A stretch of DNA of 64,000 bases, taken from contig NZ_JACHFK010000009.1 in assembly GCF_014201805.1 (NCBI RefSeq), forward strand, positions 62,001-126,000, written 5' to 3'. Under the pieces are notes generated by a model, which was not told where the DNA came from, made no database searches, and saw only the letters and a program-made list of their open reading frames with translations. A program made the translations under genes and the position numbers. Shown here piece by piece: positions 1 to 8,495 of the stretch. This DNA is from Deinococcus metalli (lineage in GTDB: Bacteria; Deinococcota; Deinococci; Deinococcales; Deinococcaceae). Each line of letters opens with the position of its first letter. Within the stretch, counting starts at the first letter, position 1.

Positions 1-16
1 AACGGCCGCCGAAAAC

Positions 17-1177
17 TCACCACACGTAGGCGTCCCGCCACGGCTCGCCGCGCCGCAGGAAGGGTGCACGGGAGCCGAGCACGCGGTGGCCGCCCTTGAC
101 GGCGGCGCGCACGAGCACGCGCGGATCGAGGTCCGGGTAGAGCGTCCGGGCGAAGGCCACGTCGTCCCGCACGTCCAGCGAGCCGCCGCTGGCGACGGAG
201 TCGGTGCCCACGGCGACCTCGACGCCGGCCGCCGCGTACGCCGCCCACGGAAACACACCGCACTCCAGGTGGTGGTTGCTGCGCGGGCACGTCACGACCG
301 CGCAGCCGGCGCGGGCCACACGGGCGATGTCGTCCAGGGTGACGTTCACCATGTGGATCAGCGTGGGCCGACGCTCCAGCACGCCCAGCTCGTCCAGGTA
401 GCGCACGGGGGTCAGTCCGGGCTCCGGGTCGCGGCCGATCACCTGGGCGAAGGTGTCAGGCGTGAAGGGCTTCAGGCGGTGCTCCCACAGCGGGCCAGCG
501 CCGGTCTCGAAGAGTTCGGGTTCGCTGGGGTGCTCGGCCACGTGAATCTGCATGGGCAGGCCCTCACCGTGCGCGTACTCGGTCACCAGCCGCAGCAGGC
601 GGTGACTGACCGTGAACGGCGTGTGCGGCGTGACACCCACGCGCAGGCCCTCCGGCAACCCGCGCGCCCGCCAGCCCTCGATCCGCGCCCGCAGCGCTGC
701 GAAGCGCTCCTCGGCGTGCTCCGGGAAGGCGCCCAGCACCTCGAAGTACAGCACGCCCGTCAGGTCGTTCCGGTCCAGCAGGGCGTCCATCACGTCCGGC
801 GACCACACGATGTCGCCCACACCGCCGACGCCCAGCCGGGCCAGCGTGTCGGCTCCGGCCTGGGCACCCCCCACACCACGCAACTCGCGCTGCGCGACCA
901 CCACCTCGGGCAGCCAGCGGAAGTACGGCAGCGCCTGGAAGTCATAGGCGCTCATGTCGAGGTGCGTGTGCGCGTTCACCGGCGGCGGGGCGATCACGCC
1001 GCCCACGTGTTCCTCGCGGGCGTGCGGGTACGCGCGGCGCAGCTCGGCCGGATCGCCGGTCGCGGCGACGGTCTCCCCCACCACGACCACGCCGCCCGGC
1101 GCGTGGCCGCCCCCCATGCCGGTGTACAGCACGTCGCAGGTGAGCAGGCGGGGGGTGTACGGGCCGGGCGCAGTCAT
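17..1177 (-). CDS. Metal-dependent amidohydrolase (TrzA/SsnA/MqnX-like deaminase)
   Basis: A 386-residue cytosolic amidohydrolase-superfamily enzyme. Visible metal-site motifs are NAHTHLD near residues 68-74 (HxH), the HVAEHPSE histidine near residue 213, a later LIHM histidine and the GTDS aspartate near residue 327, followed by the family's C-terminal [10 protein letters not shown] segment. This order fits deaminases acting on nucleoside or heterocyclic substrates. In organisms that make menaquinone through futalosine, one member deaminates aminodeoxyfutalosine, and that is a reasonable but unproven guess here. The ATG sits 6 nt after a TAGCAT -10 box (1184-1189), so the mRNA is probably leaderless. 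The superfamily call is firm; the substrate is not. Confidence 0.8.
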   Translation of the reverse strand: MTAPGPYTPRLLTCDVLYTGMGGGHAPGGVVVVGETVAATGDPAELRRAYPHAREEHVGGVIAPPPVNAHTHLDMSAYDFQALPYFRWLPEVVVAQRELRGVGGAQAGADTLARLGVGGVGDIVWSPDVMDALLDRNDLTGVLYFEVLGAFPEHAEERFAALRARIEGWRARGLPEGLRVGVTPHTPFTVSHRLLRLVTEYAHGEGLPMQIHVAEHPSEPELFETGAGPLWEHRLKPFTPDTFAQVIGRDPEPGLTPVRYLDELGVLERRPTLIHMVNVTLDDIARVARAGCAVVTCPRSNHHLECGVFPWAAYAAAGVEVAVGTDSVASGGSLDVRDDVAFARTLYPDLDPRVLVRAAVKGGHRVLGSRAPFLRRGEPWRDAYVW

Positions 1178-1209
1178 GCGGGCATGCTAGGGCAGCGGCC
1201 CGCCGCGGC

Positions 1210-2094
<885 letters not shown>

Positions 2095-2212
2095 GAGCTT
2101 AGCCTATGCCACCCGGCCGGAGGGAATGTCAGGCGCCCGCAGAGGGATCGCTGGAGCTCAGCCATTCTTGGACGGGGTGTAAGTTTGGACTGCCGGGTAT
2201 AGCATGAGGGCA

Positions 2213-2830
2213 ATGGACTCTACCTCGCTGCGTGAACGCCAGAAGGAGCGGCGCCGGGCCCGCATCTACGGCGTGGCCATCGAACTGTTCAAACGCGGCG
2301 GCTTCCAGGCGACCACCGCGACCGACATCGCCCGCGCCAGCAACGTGTCCCGCGGCACCTTCTTCAACTACTACCCGTACAAGGAAGCGGTGCTGCTCGA
2401 CTACGGCAGCGAGGTGATGGACCGCCTGCGCGACCACGCCGAGGCCCGGTTGCAGGAGGGCGCCGCGCCCCTGGCCGTGCTGTACGAGGTCTGGGACCGC
2501 CTGGCCGACCACAACACCAGCGAGCGCGACCTGTTCCCGCCGCTGGCCTACGAGGTGCTGAATCCCAACCCCGAGCGCGCCCGCACGGCATACCAGGCGC
2601 TGCCGCTGAGCAAGGTGATCGAGATGATCCTGCGGCCCCTGCACCAGGCGGGGCAGCTGCGCACGGACCTGAGCCTGCAGCGCATCAGCAACCTGATCGC
2701 GGACACGTACCTGATGGTCGCGCTGCGCTGGGCGGCGTACGGCACGGACCGCCCCCTGAAAGAAGAGATGCGACTGGCGCTGAACCTGCTGCTGGACGGC
2801 GCGGTGGCGCGCGAGGGCACGCCGTCCTGA
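2213..2830 (+). CDS. TetR/AcrR-family transcriptional regulator
   Basis: A 205-residue one-component repressor. The N-terminal helix-turn-helix is clear: ARIYGVAIELFKRGGFQATT, then TDIARASNVSRGTFFNYYPYKE, matching the TetR_N pattern. The rest is an all-helical ligand domain with no recognisable effector signature. An ATG 9 nt upstream (2204) is in frame, but I chose 2213 because TAGCAT (2200-2205) stands 7 nt before it, the same geometry seen at many other starts here. The gene is divergent from ppgK and upstream of the 2-phosphoglycerate-kinase-like gene, either of which could be its target. Confidence 0.85.
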   Translation: MDSTSLRERQKERRRARIYGVAIELFKRGGFQATTATDIARASNVSRGTFFNYYPYKEAVLLDYGSEVMDRLRDHAEARLQEGAAPLAVLYEVWDRLADHNTSERDLFPPLAYEVLNPNPERARTAYQALPLSKVIEMILRPLHQAGQLRTDLSLQRISNLIADTYLMVALRWAAYGTDRPLKEEMRLALNLLLDGAVAREGTPS

Positions 2831-2882
2831 CCCCGACTGGCCGGCCACGCCGACGTGGAGCGCGTCCGGCGGACGCGGGAGG

Positions 2883-2888
2883 TACACT
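2883..2888 (+). promoter_or_regulatory. -10 box for the 2-phosphoglycerate-kinase-like gene
   Basis: TACACT, a close match to the -10 boxes used across this window. Transcription from it would start near 2895, inside a longer GTG-initiated reading frame, and gives a 41-nt leader carrying the GGAGG ribosome-binding site at 2922-2926. Confidence 0.5.
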
Positions 2889-2935
2889 GGGGGCAGGAAC
2901 GCGCGCGTTTCAGTTCACCCCGGAGGTTCCCTGCC

Positions 2936-4441
2936 ATCACCCAGCCTGACCTGCGCATCGGTACGGGCCGCCAGGCTTTTCCATTCAGCCGCGGTCTGAT
3001 CGTGGAATCCCTGGTGAACGCCGGGGCGCCCGCAGGCGAGGCCGCCGCCGCCGCGCGGCGGGTCGAGCAGCAGCTGCGGCTGGCGCGGCGCACGCTGGTC
3101 TCGCCCGGCGAGTTGCAGGCCCTGATGGTCGAGGTCGCGCAGGACGTGGCCGGCCCGGCGGTCGCGGCCGAGGCGGCCCGGCAGACGCCGGCCTTCGTGG
3201 ACATCCAGGTCACGGCCAGGAAGGGCCAGTTGCCGTTCAGCCGCGGCGTGCTGGCCCGCACGCTCGAAGACGCCGGCCTGACCGGCCGCGAGGCCTACGC
3301 CACCGCCAGCGCGGTGGACGTGCAGCTGCGGCGGGACGGCGCGCGCAGCGTGAGCGCCGAGGACATCGACAACCGCACCGAGGAGATGCTGGAAGCCACC
3401 TACGGCGAGCACCTGCGCAGCACGTACCGGTTCCTGCGGCGCAACCGCGGCAAGCTGGGCGTGCAGGACAGTGGGGGCTCGGCCCCCACGCCGTTCTCGA
3501 AGGGCCTGCTGGTGCAGTCGCTGCTGGCGGCCGGCGTCGCGCCGGATGTGGCGCGGCGGGTGGCGCGCGTCACGCAGCGCGACCTGCGCGGCTCGGAGGA
3601 CCGCGTGGTGAGCAGCCGGGTGATCCGCGAGAAGGTCGAGCGGCTGCTGCGCGACGAGGTCGGCCCGGACGTCAGCGCCCGCTACCGGCTGCTGCGCGTG
3701 ATCCGCCGCCCGCCGCGCCCGGTGATCGTGCTGCTGGGCGGCGTGAGCGGCACCGGCAAGAGCTTCCTGGCGGCCGAGATCGCGTACCGCCTGGGGATCG
3801 CGCGGGTGGTGAGCACGGACTCGATCCGTGAGGTCATGCGCGCCATGGTTTCGCCCGCACTGCTGCCCACGCTGCACGCCAGCACCTTCAGCGCGTGGGA
3901 AGCGCTGCTGCCGCCCGGGGCCGCGCGGCCGGACCAGCCGGGGCGCGCGGCGCTGCTGGCAGGCTTCCGGGATCAGGTGCAGCAGGTCAACGTAGGGCTG
4001 CAGGCCGTGGTGCAGCGCAGCGTGCAGGAGGGCAGTTCGCTGGTGCTCGAGGGCGTGCATCTGGTGCCCGGCTACCTGCGCGCCGAGGCCTTCGAGGGCG
4101 CCCTGGTGATTCCCATGCTGGTGAGCCTGCCCGACGAGGAAGAGCACCGCCGCCACTTCCAGTCGCGCGACGCCGAAACCGCCGCGAGCCGCCCGATGCA
4201 CCGCTACATGCGCTACTTCCGCGAGATCCGCATGATGCAGGAGGAACTTGAAGCCCTGGCCCGCAAGCAGGACGTGCCGCTGCTGGACGGCCTGACGCTG
4301 GACGAGAGCGCGGACCAGGCGGTGGACGTGGTGCTGCGCCGCGTGATGGTCGGTCTGACCCCCGCCGAACGCGCCGCCCTGCTGGGCGACGACGGCGAGA
4401 CCGCCCTGGACACGTGGGCGGTGGGCAGCCCCGGCCAGTGA
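2936..4441 (+). CDS. 2-phosphoglycerate kinase-like P-loop protein with three ATP-cone-like repeats
   Basis: About 501 residues. Three copies of an ATP-cone-like unit sit at the N-terminus, each opening with a PFS(R/K)G motif (AFPFSRGLIVESL, QLPFSRGVLARTL, TPFSKGLLVQSLL). A P-loop kinase domain follows, with Walker A GGVSGTGKSF near residue 267 and the STDSIREVMR segment. Archaeal 2-phosphoglycerate kinase, which starts cyclic 2,3-bisphosphoglycerate synthesis, has the same ATP-cone plus kinase plan, usually with fewer cones. Start choice: the frame is open to a GTG at 2855, but that lies upstream of the -10 box. The only ribosome-binding site (GGAGG, 2922-2926) points at an in-frame ATC at 2936 with 9-nt spacing, so a rare ATC start is likely. 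The biological substrate is not proven. Confidence 0.72.
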   Translation: MTQPDLRIGTGRQAFPFSRGLIVESLVNAGAPAGEAAAAARRVEQQLRLARRTLVSPGELQALMVEVAQDVAGPAVAAEAARQTPAFVDIQVTARKGQLPFSRGVLARTLEDAGLTGREAYATASAVDVQLRRDGARSVSAEDIDNRTEEMLEATYGEHLRSTYRFLRRNRGKLGVQDSGGSAPTPFSKGLLVQSLLAAGVAPDVARRVARVTQRDLRGSEDRVVSSRVIREKVERLLRDEVGPDVSARYRLLRVIRRPPRPVIVLLGGVSGTGKSFLAAEIAYRLGIARVVSTDSIREVMRAMVSPALLPTLHASTFSAWEALLPPGAARPDQPGRAALLAGFRDQVQQVNVGLQAVVQRSVQEGSSLVLEGVHLVPGYLRAEAFEGALVIPMLVSLPDEEEHRRHFQSRDAETAASRPMHRYMRYFREIRMMQEELEALARKQDVPLLDGLTLDESADQAVDVVLRRVMVGLTPAERAALLGDDGETALDTWAVGSPGQ

Positions 4442-4482
4442 GGGCGGCTCCGTCAGCAGAAGGACCATCGGGAGGTTCACGG

Positions 4483-4584
4483 AACGGCACTCCAACCGGT
4501 GTGCCGTTTCGCCCACACTGTGGTCCGTCGCGGTGATCTGCTCTCCCCCAGATCAATGGCCGGGATTCCCCCCAATTGATCTGG
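4483..4584. repeat. Intergenic two-hairpin repeat, copy 1
   Basis: Non-coding DNA between convergent genes. AACGGCAC (4483-4490) pairs with GTGCCGTT (4501-4508). The blocks CACTCCAACC (4488-4497) and GTCGCGGTGA (4527-4536) follow, then CCAGATCAAT (4548-4557) pairs with ATTGATCTGG (4575-4584). The two ten-base blocks and the hairpin order recur at 30347-30457, so this looks like a dispersed repeat family. It may also end transcription on both strands, though there is no T-run. Confidence 0.55.
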
Positions 4585-4593
4585 TGACCGTGC

Positions 4594-5010
4594 TCAGGCC
4601 ACGCTGAGGCGCACCTCCACGTTGCCGCGCGTGGCGACCGAGTAAGGGCACACCTGATGCGCCGCTTCCATCAGCTCGAGGCCCTGTTCGGGCGTCAGGC
4701 CGGGGAAATGGCCCTCGAGTTCCACGTCCAGCCCGAACGACAGGCCGGCGCGCTGAAGGCCCACCCGCGCGGTGACTGTGGTGCCCTCGCCCAGGTCGAG
4801 TTTCTGGCGGCGGGCGATCACGCCCAGCGCTCCCTGGAAGCACGCGGCGTACCCGGCGGCGAAGAGTTGCTCGGGGTTGGTGCCGGGACCGTCGTCGCCG
4901 CCGATGCCAGCGGGCACGCTGAGGTCCACGTTCAGGCGACCGTCGGTGGTCTTGGCGTGTCCGGCCCGGCCGCCCGTGGCGGTCGCTTCTGCGGTGTAGA
5001 GGTGGCTCAC
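4594..5010 (-). CDS. ohr: Organic hydroperoxide resistance protein (Ohr/OsmC family)
   Basis: A 138-residue thiol peroxidase that reduces organic hydroperoxides in the cytosol. The peroxidatic cysteine lies in LFAAGYAACFQGAL and the resolving cysteine in CPYSVATRGN, both diagnostic for Ohr rather than OsmC. The frame is open to 5184, but that extra N-terminus is Arg/Pro-rich and unlike the family. I start at GTG 5010 (protein begins MSHLYTAEATATGG), which gives the normal Ohr length and lies 7 nt after CATCCT (5018-5023). No MarR-type OhrR regulator is adjacent. Confidence 0.88.
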   Translation of the reverse strand: MSHLYTAEATATGGRAGHAKTTDGRLNVDLSVPAGIGGDDGPGTNPEQLFAAGYAACFQGALGVIARRQKLDLGEGTTVTARVGLQRAGLSFGLDVELEGHFPGLTPEQGLELMEAAHQVCPYSVATRGNVEVRLSVA

Positions 5011-5087
5011 GGCCGGCAGGATGGCGTGCCGGACGTCCTGACGACCGCAGTTCAGCCCACAGGTACGGACCAGAGTCCCCGGCGCAG

Positions 5088-5732
5088 TTACGGCAGCAGC
5101 CGGTCGATGTGCCACCCGTCGCCCTGCCGGGCATACCGGAAACGGTCGTGCATCCTGTTCGGCCGGCCCTGCCAGAACTCCCATTCCTGCACGTGCACGC
5201 GGTATCCGCCCCAGAAGGCCGGGCGGGGAATCACCGTGCCGTGCGGGTGGCGGGCGTCCAGGGCGGCGAAGGTCGCCTCCAGCGTGGCCCGGTCGGGCAC
5301 CGGCGCGCTCTGCGGGTCGCTGGCGTGCGCGGCGAGCTGCGAGTCCCGCGGCCGGACGTGGTAGTACGCGTCGGCTTCGCTGTCCGGCACGCGGCTCACC
5401 GGGCCGAAGGCGCGTACCTGCCGTTCCAGCGGCGCCCAGAAGAACACCACCTCCGCCTGCGGGTTCGCGCTCAGGTCGCGGCCCTTGTGCGACTCGAAGT
5501 TGGTGTAGAAGGTCAGGCCCTCCGGCGTGACCCCACGCAGCAGCACCGTGCGGATGGACGGGCGGCCCGACGCGTCGGCCGTGGCGAGTTGCATCGCGTA
5601 CGGCTCGAGGAGGTCCGCGCCCAGGGCTTCATCCAGCCAGCCCTGGAACTGGGCGAACGGATCGGCCTTCAGGTCGGCCCGGCGCAGCTCCGCGCGGGCG
5701 TACGACAGGCGCAGGGACGTCAGGTCAGTCAC
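5088..5732 (-). CDS. pdxH: Pyridoxamine/pyridoxine 5'-phosphate oxidase
   Basis: A 214-residue FMN-dependent oxidase that makes pyridoxal 5'-phosphate. Family motifs include [29 protein letters not shown], the substrate-binding SDPQS region and the C-terminal [15 protein letters not shown] block. The length is normal. The frame runs open far upstream into mutM, but the GTG at 5732 overlaps the mutM stop in a GTGA quartet (5729-5732). This gives the expected N-terminus and implies translational coupling to mutM. Confidence 0.93.
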   Translation of the reverse strand: MTDLTSLRLSYARAELRRADLKADPFAQFQGWLDEALGADLLEPYAMQLATADASGRPSIRTVLLRGVTPEGLTFYTNFESHKGRDLSANPQAEVVFFWAPLERQVRAFGPVSRVPDSEADAYYHVRPRDSQLAAHASDPQSAPVPDRATLEATFAALDARHPHGTVIPRPAFWGGYRVHVQEWEFWQGRPNRMHDRFRYARQGDGWHIDRLLP

Positions 5733-6562
5733 GCCCGCTCCTTCAGCACCTGGCACTTCGGGCAGGAGTGGGTGCCGCGCTGCGCGAGCACGGTCTTCAC
5801 GATCTCCGTGCCGCAGCGGGCGCACGGCGTGCCCTCCCGGCCGTAGGCGTGGTGCTCGTGCTGGTACGCGCCGGGTACGCCGTCGTGCTGGCGGTAGTTG
5901 CCGATACCGTCGCCCAGGCTGCTGCCGCCGGCCTCCACCGCGCGGCCCATCACGTCCCGAACCGCGCGGTACAGGCGCTTGCCCTCGGCGGCCGTGAGGC
6001 GCGTCTGGGCGGGGTGGATGCCCGCTTCCCACAGGGCCTCGTCGGCGTAGATATTGCCCACGCCGCTCACGGGCTTCTGCGACAGCAGCCAGGGCTTCAC
6101 GGCGCCCGCTTCCCGTGCCAGCGCCACGAAGTCCTTCTCGCGGAAGTCGTCCGAGAGCGGTTCGGGACCCATTGCGGCCAGGGTGGGCATGCCCGCGTAC
6201 TCGCCGGGCCGCACGACCGCCATCTTGCCGAAGCGCCGCGCGTCGTCGAAGTGCAGGGTGCCGGCGTCGGTCTCGAGGGTCACGCGGGTGTGCTTGCCGG
6301 GCTCCAGCCGGAAACCCCCGGTCATGCCCAGGTGCACGATGAATTCCAGGTCGTGCGGATCGCCCTCGGCGGCGTCCCCGGCGGCGAGGTGCAGCATCAG
6401 GTACTTCCCGCGGCGTGACAGGGCCTGCACGCGGCGGCCCACCGCGAGGTGCGTGTCGCGGTACTTGTGCGGGGCGTCGTGTTCGACCCGGAGGATGGTG
6501 CGGCCGCGCAGCAGCGGCTCGATGCGGCGGCGGGTGGTCTCGACTTCCGGCAGTTCCGGCAT
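5729..6562 (-). CDS. mutM: Formamidopyrimidine-DNA glycosylase
   Basis: A 277-residue base-excision repair glycosylase/AP lyase that removes 8-oxoguanine and formamidopyrimidines. The protein starts MPELPEVET, so the catalytic N-terminal Pro2 and Glu3 are present. The H2TH helix region with [14 protein letters not shown] and a C-terminal zinc finger (CARC...CPKC) are intact. The ATG is 6 nt after TATCCT (6569-6574), so it is probably leaderless. It is the first gene of a two-gene unit with pdxH and is divergent from pcp. Confidence 0.95.
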   Translation of the reverse strand: MPELPEVETTRRRIEPLLRGRTILRVEHDAPHKYRDTHLAVGRRVQALSRRGKYLMLHLAAGDAAEGDPHDLEFIVHLGMTGGFRLEPGKHTRVTLETDAGTLHFDDARRFGKMAVVRPGEYAGMPTLAAMGPEPLSDDFREKDFVALAREAGAVKPWLLSQKPVSGVGNIYADEALWEAGIHPAQTRLTAAEGKRLYRAVRDVMGRAVEAGGSSLGDGIGNYRQHDGVPGAYQHEHHAYGREGTPCARCGTEIVKTVLAQRGTHSCPKCQVLKERA

Positions 6563-6638
6563 GGGGGCAGGATAGGACGCGCGCGTGCGGGATGCCGGGT
6601 GCGGCGTGACGGTTCGGCCGCGCCGCTATGCTCCGCGC

Positions 6639-7274
6639 ATGCCCACGCTGCTCCTGACCGGCTTCGAGCCCTTCCACACGCACCCGGACAACCCCAGCGC
6701 GCACGCCGCAAGGGCGCTGGACGGCCTGGAGATCGGGGCCGTGCGCGTCACTGCGGCGCTGCTGCCGGTGGAACCCCACGCGGCCGGACGGGCGCTGGAC
6801 GCCCTGCTGGACGCGCACGCGCCGGACGCGGTCCTGATGACGGGGCTGGCGGCGGGCCGGCCGCAGGTCACGCTGGAACGTGTGGGCGTGAACGTCATGG
6901 ACTTCGCGATTCCCGACAACGCCGGGCAGGTCTACCGCGACGTACCCGCGTGCCCGGACGACGGCGCGCCCGCCGCGTACCTCAGCACCCTGCCGCTGCG
7001 GGCCGTCGTGGCCGCGTGGCACGCGGCGGGCATTCCCGGGCACATCAGCAACACGGCGGGCCTGTACGTGTGTAACTTCGTGCTGTACCACGCGCGGCAC
7101 CGGCTGGCGCAGGCCGGGCGCTCAGCCGTGCCCTGCGGGTTCCTGCACGTGCCCGCGAACGCGGCCGTGGCGCTCGCGTGGCCCGCCGACCGGCCCGCGC
7201 TGCCCTACCTGCCGCAGGACGACATCACGCGGGCGGTGGAGGTCGCCGCGCGCACCATCGCGCAGGGGCTCTAG
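6639..7274 (+). CDS. pcp: Pyroglutamyl-peptidase I
   Basis: A 211-residue cytosolic cysteine peptidase (family C15) that removes N-terminal pyroglutamate. It begins [17 protein letters not shown]. The catalytic Glu region ([10 protein letters not shown]), the nucleophile Cys in [15 protein letters not shown] and the catalytic His in FLHVPAN are all present. The open frame reaches 6585, but ATG 6639 lies 6 nt after TATGCT (6627-6632) and gives the family N-terminus. Its 3' end overlaps the convergent small ORF by 4 nt. Confidence 0.92.
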   Translation: MPTLLLTGFEPFHTHPDNPSAHAARALDGLEIGAVRVTAALLPVEPHAAGRALDALLDAHAPDAVLMTGLAAGRPQVTLERVGVNVMDFAIPDNAGQVYRDVPACPDDGAPAAYLSTLPLRAVVAAWHAAGIPGHISNTAGLYVCNFVLYHARHRLAQAGRSAVPCGFLHVPANAAVALAWPADRPALPYLPQDDITRAVEVAARTIAQGL

Positions 7275-7561
7275 GGAACCGGCGCGCGGCCCGGCACCCA
7301 GCCGCCGGCCGGGCCACCGGCCCAGTGCCACTCGCCGGCGCCCGGATACGTGCTCAGGGCGGCGCGCACGGCGTCCAGCGGCACCCGGCGGGCAAAGCGC
7401 GTGCGGGCGTGCCACGCGGCCAGCGCGTCCGGCCGGCCCACACTGCGCACCACGCGCCATGCGCGGTTCACCGCGAGGTCGTACAGGGCGTCCGGGACCG
7501 CGCCGGCCGGGGCCTCGCCCTGCGGGCTGGGCTCGGTCAGGAAGGGCCGCTCGCGGGGCAC
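7271..7561 (-). CDS. Hypothetical protein, 96 residues
   Basis: No family recognised. The protein is basic and Trp/Arg/Pro-rich (VNRAWRVVRSVGRPDALAAW, then GEWHWAGGPAGGWVPG) with no signal peptide or membrane segment. I start at GTG 7561, one base after the stop of the DinB-like gene, rather than at ATG 7588 inside that gene. It appears to be the third gene of a unit with 7563-7952 and 7963-8457. It could be spurious, but the tight spacing favours a real gene. Confidence 0.45.
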   Translation of the reverse strand: MPRERPFLTEPSPQGEAPAGAVPDALYDLAVNRAWRVVRSVGRPDALAAWHARTRFARRVPLDAVRAALSTYPGAGEWHWAGGPAGGWVPGRAPVP

Positions 7562-7562
7562 G

Positions 7563-7952
7563 TCACGCCCGGCGATCGCGGGAGGCAAGCGCGGCGATCT
7601 GTCCGGCGTGCCACGCGGTGTGCCGGGCGTTCACGCGCAGCAGCCCGGCCACCGTGAACGCGCGGCCCGCGTGCTCGACCGCCGTGTCCAGCGCCTGCGG
7701 GCTCAGGGCGCGGGCAGCTCCGACCTCCCACGCCATCAGGCGGGTCAGGCCGGCGTCGTCCGGCGGGGCGGGGGTGCCGGTGGCGGCGGCAATGGCCGTC
7801 CAGGACTCGTGTTTGGTGGCGCGCAGGTGGGTGGTCAGCCAGCCCACGCGCGGGTGTGGCTGCCCGTCGATGGTGGCCAGGGCCGAACTCACGCTCTCCC
7901 ACGGGTCGTGGTTCGCCTCGTCCAGCAGGCCAGCGAGATCGTCGGGCGTCAT
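7563..7952 (-). CDS. DinB-like four-helix protein
   Basis: A 129-residue protein with the DinB/YfiT-like pattern: an early histidine after WLTTHLRATKHESW and a late paired-histidine motif RHTAWHAGQIA that would complete a metal site. DinB-like proteins are often thiol transferases or of unknown function. An AGGAG ribosome-binding site lies 7 nt before the ATG, and the gene begins 10 nt after the upstream membrane protein. The family call is moderate and the function unknown. Confidence 0.6.
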   Translation of the reverse strand: MTPDDLAGLLDEANHDPWESVSSALATIDGQPHPRVGWLTTHLRATKHESWTAIAAATGTPAPPDDAGLTRLMAWEVGAARALSPQALDTAVEHAGRAFTVAGLLRVNARHTAWHAGQIAALASRDRRA

Positions 7953-7962
7953 CGGCGGCTCC

Positions 7963-8457
7963 TCATGACAGCCGGTACGTGTCGCCGTCGCGGGTCAGGC
8001 GGCCCGACGCGGTCAGGCGGGCGGTCGCGGCGCGGGCCTGCTCGCCCGACAGCGGGCTGCGCGCGCTCAGGTCGTCGAGCGTGAAGCGGCCCCCATTGCG
8101 GTGGGCGAAGCGCTCCACCATGCGCTCCTGGGCACTGACGGCCGGGCGGGCGGCCTGCGCGCTGAACAGCCGCCACACCAGCGCGCCCACCACCACGCCC
8201 AGCAGCGCGGCCAGCGGGATCAGGCGGGCGGCCAAGGCTGGGTCCCCCACTTGCATCCCGACAGCCGTGAGGTGATCCCGGGCGGCCTGGATGGCGGCGC
8301 TCCCCGCCCCTGCCTCGCGCAGGTGGCGCAGAGCAGCGCGGGCACGCAGGTACGTCATGACGCCGCCCAGGTCGCCCCGCACGAAGATCACCGCGTACGC
8401 GATCAGGGCGGCCGAGCAGCCGGCGATGACAGACAAAGCGGAGCGCGGCACGTTCAC
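7963..8457 (-). CDS. Membrane protein with C-terminal winged-helix-like segment
   Basis: 164 residues. One hydrophobic segment lies at residues 8-27 (ALSVIAGCSAALIAYAVIF) and a second near 84-102 (LIPLAALLGVVVGALVWRLF). After it the C-terminal 55 residues look like a small winged helix (RFTLDDLSARSPLSGEQARAATARL, then a GDTYRL wing). The GTG start is 6 nt after TAGCAT (8464-8469). It is the first gene of a three-gene unit. Function unknown. Confidence 0.6.
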   Translation of the reverse strand: MNVPRSALSVIAGCSAALIAYAVIFVRGDLGGVMTYLRARAALRHLREAGAGSAAIQAARDHLTAVGMQVGDPALAARLIPLAALLGVVVGALVWRLFSAQAARPAVSAQERMVERFAHRNGGRFTLDDLSARSPLSGEQARAATARLTASGRLTRDGDTYRLS

Positions 8458-8495
8458 CCGCCCATGCTACGGCAGGGCGCGGCGGGCAACTGGAA

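Noticed and set aside
2204..2212. ATG 2204 as the TetR start
   Set aside because: The ATG overlaps the TAGCAT -10 box; the geometry of other starts favours ATG 2213.
5733..7100. Upstream extension of the pdxH frame through mutM and opposite pcp
   Set aside because: PdxH homology begins exactly at GTG 5732, which overlaps the mutM stop; the extension is shadow sequence.
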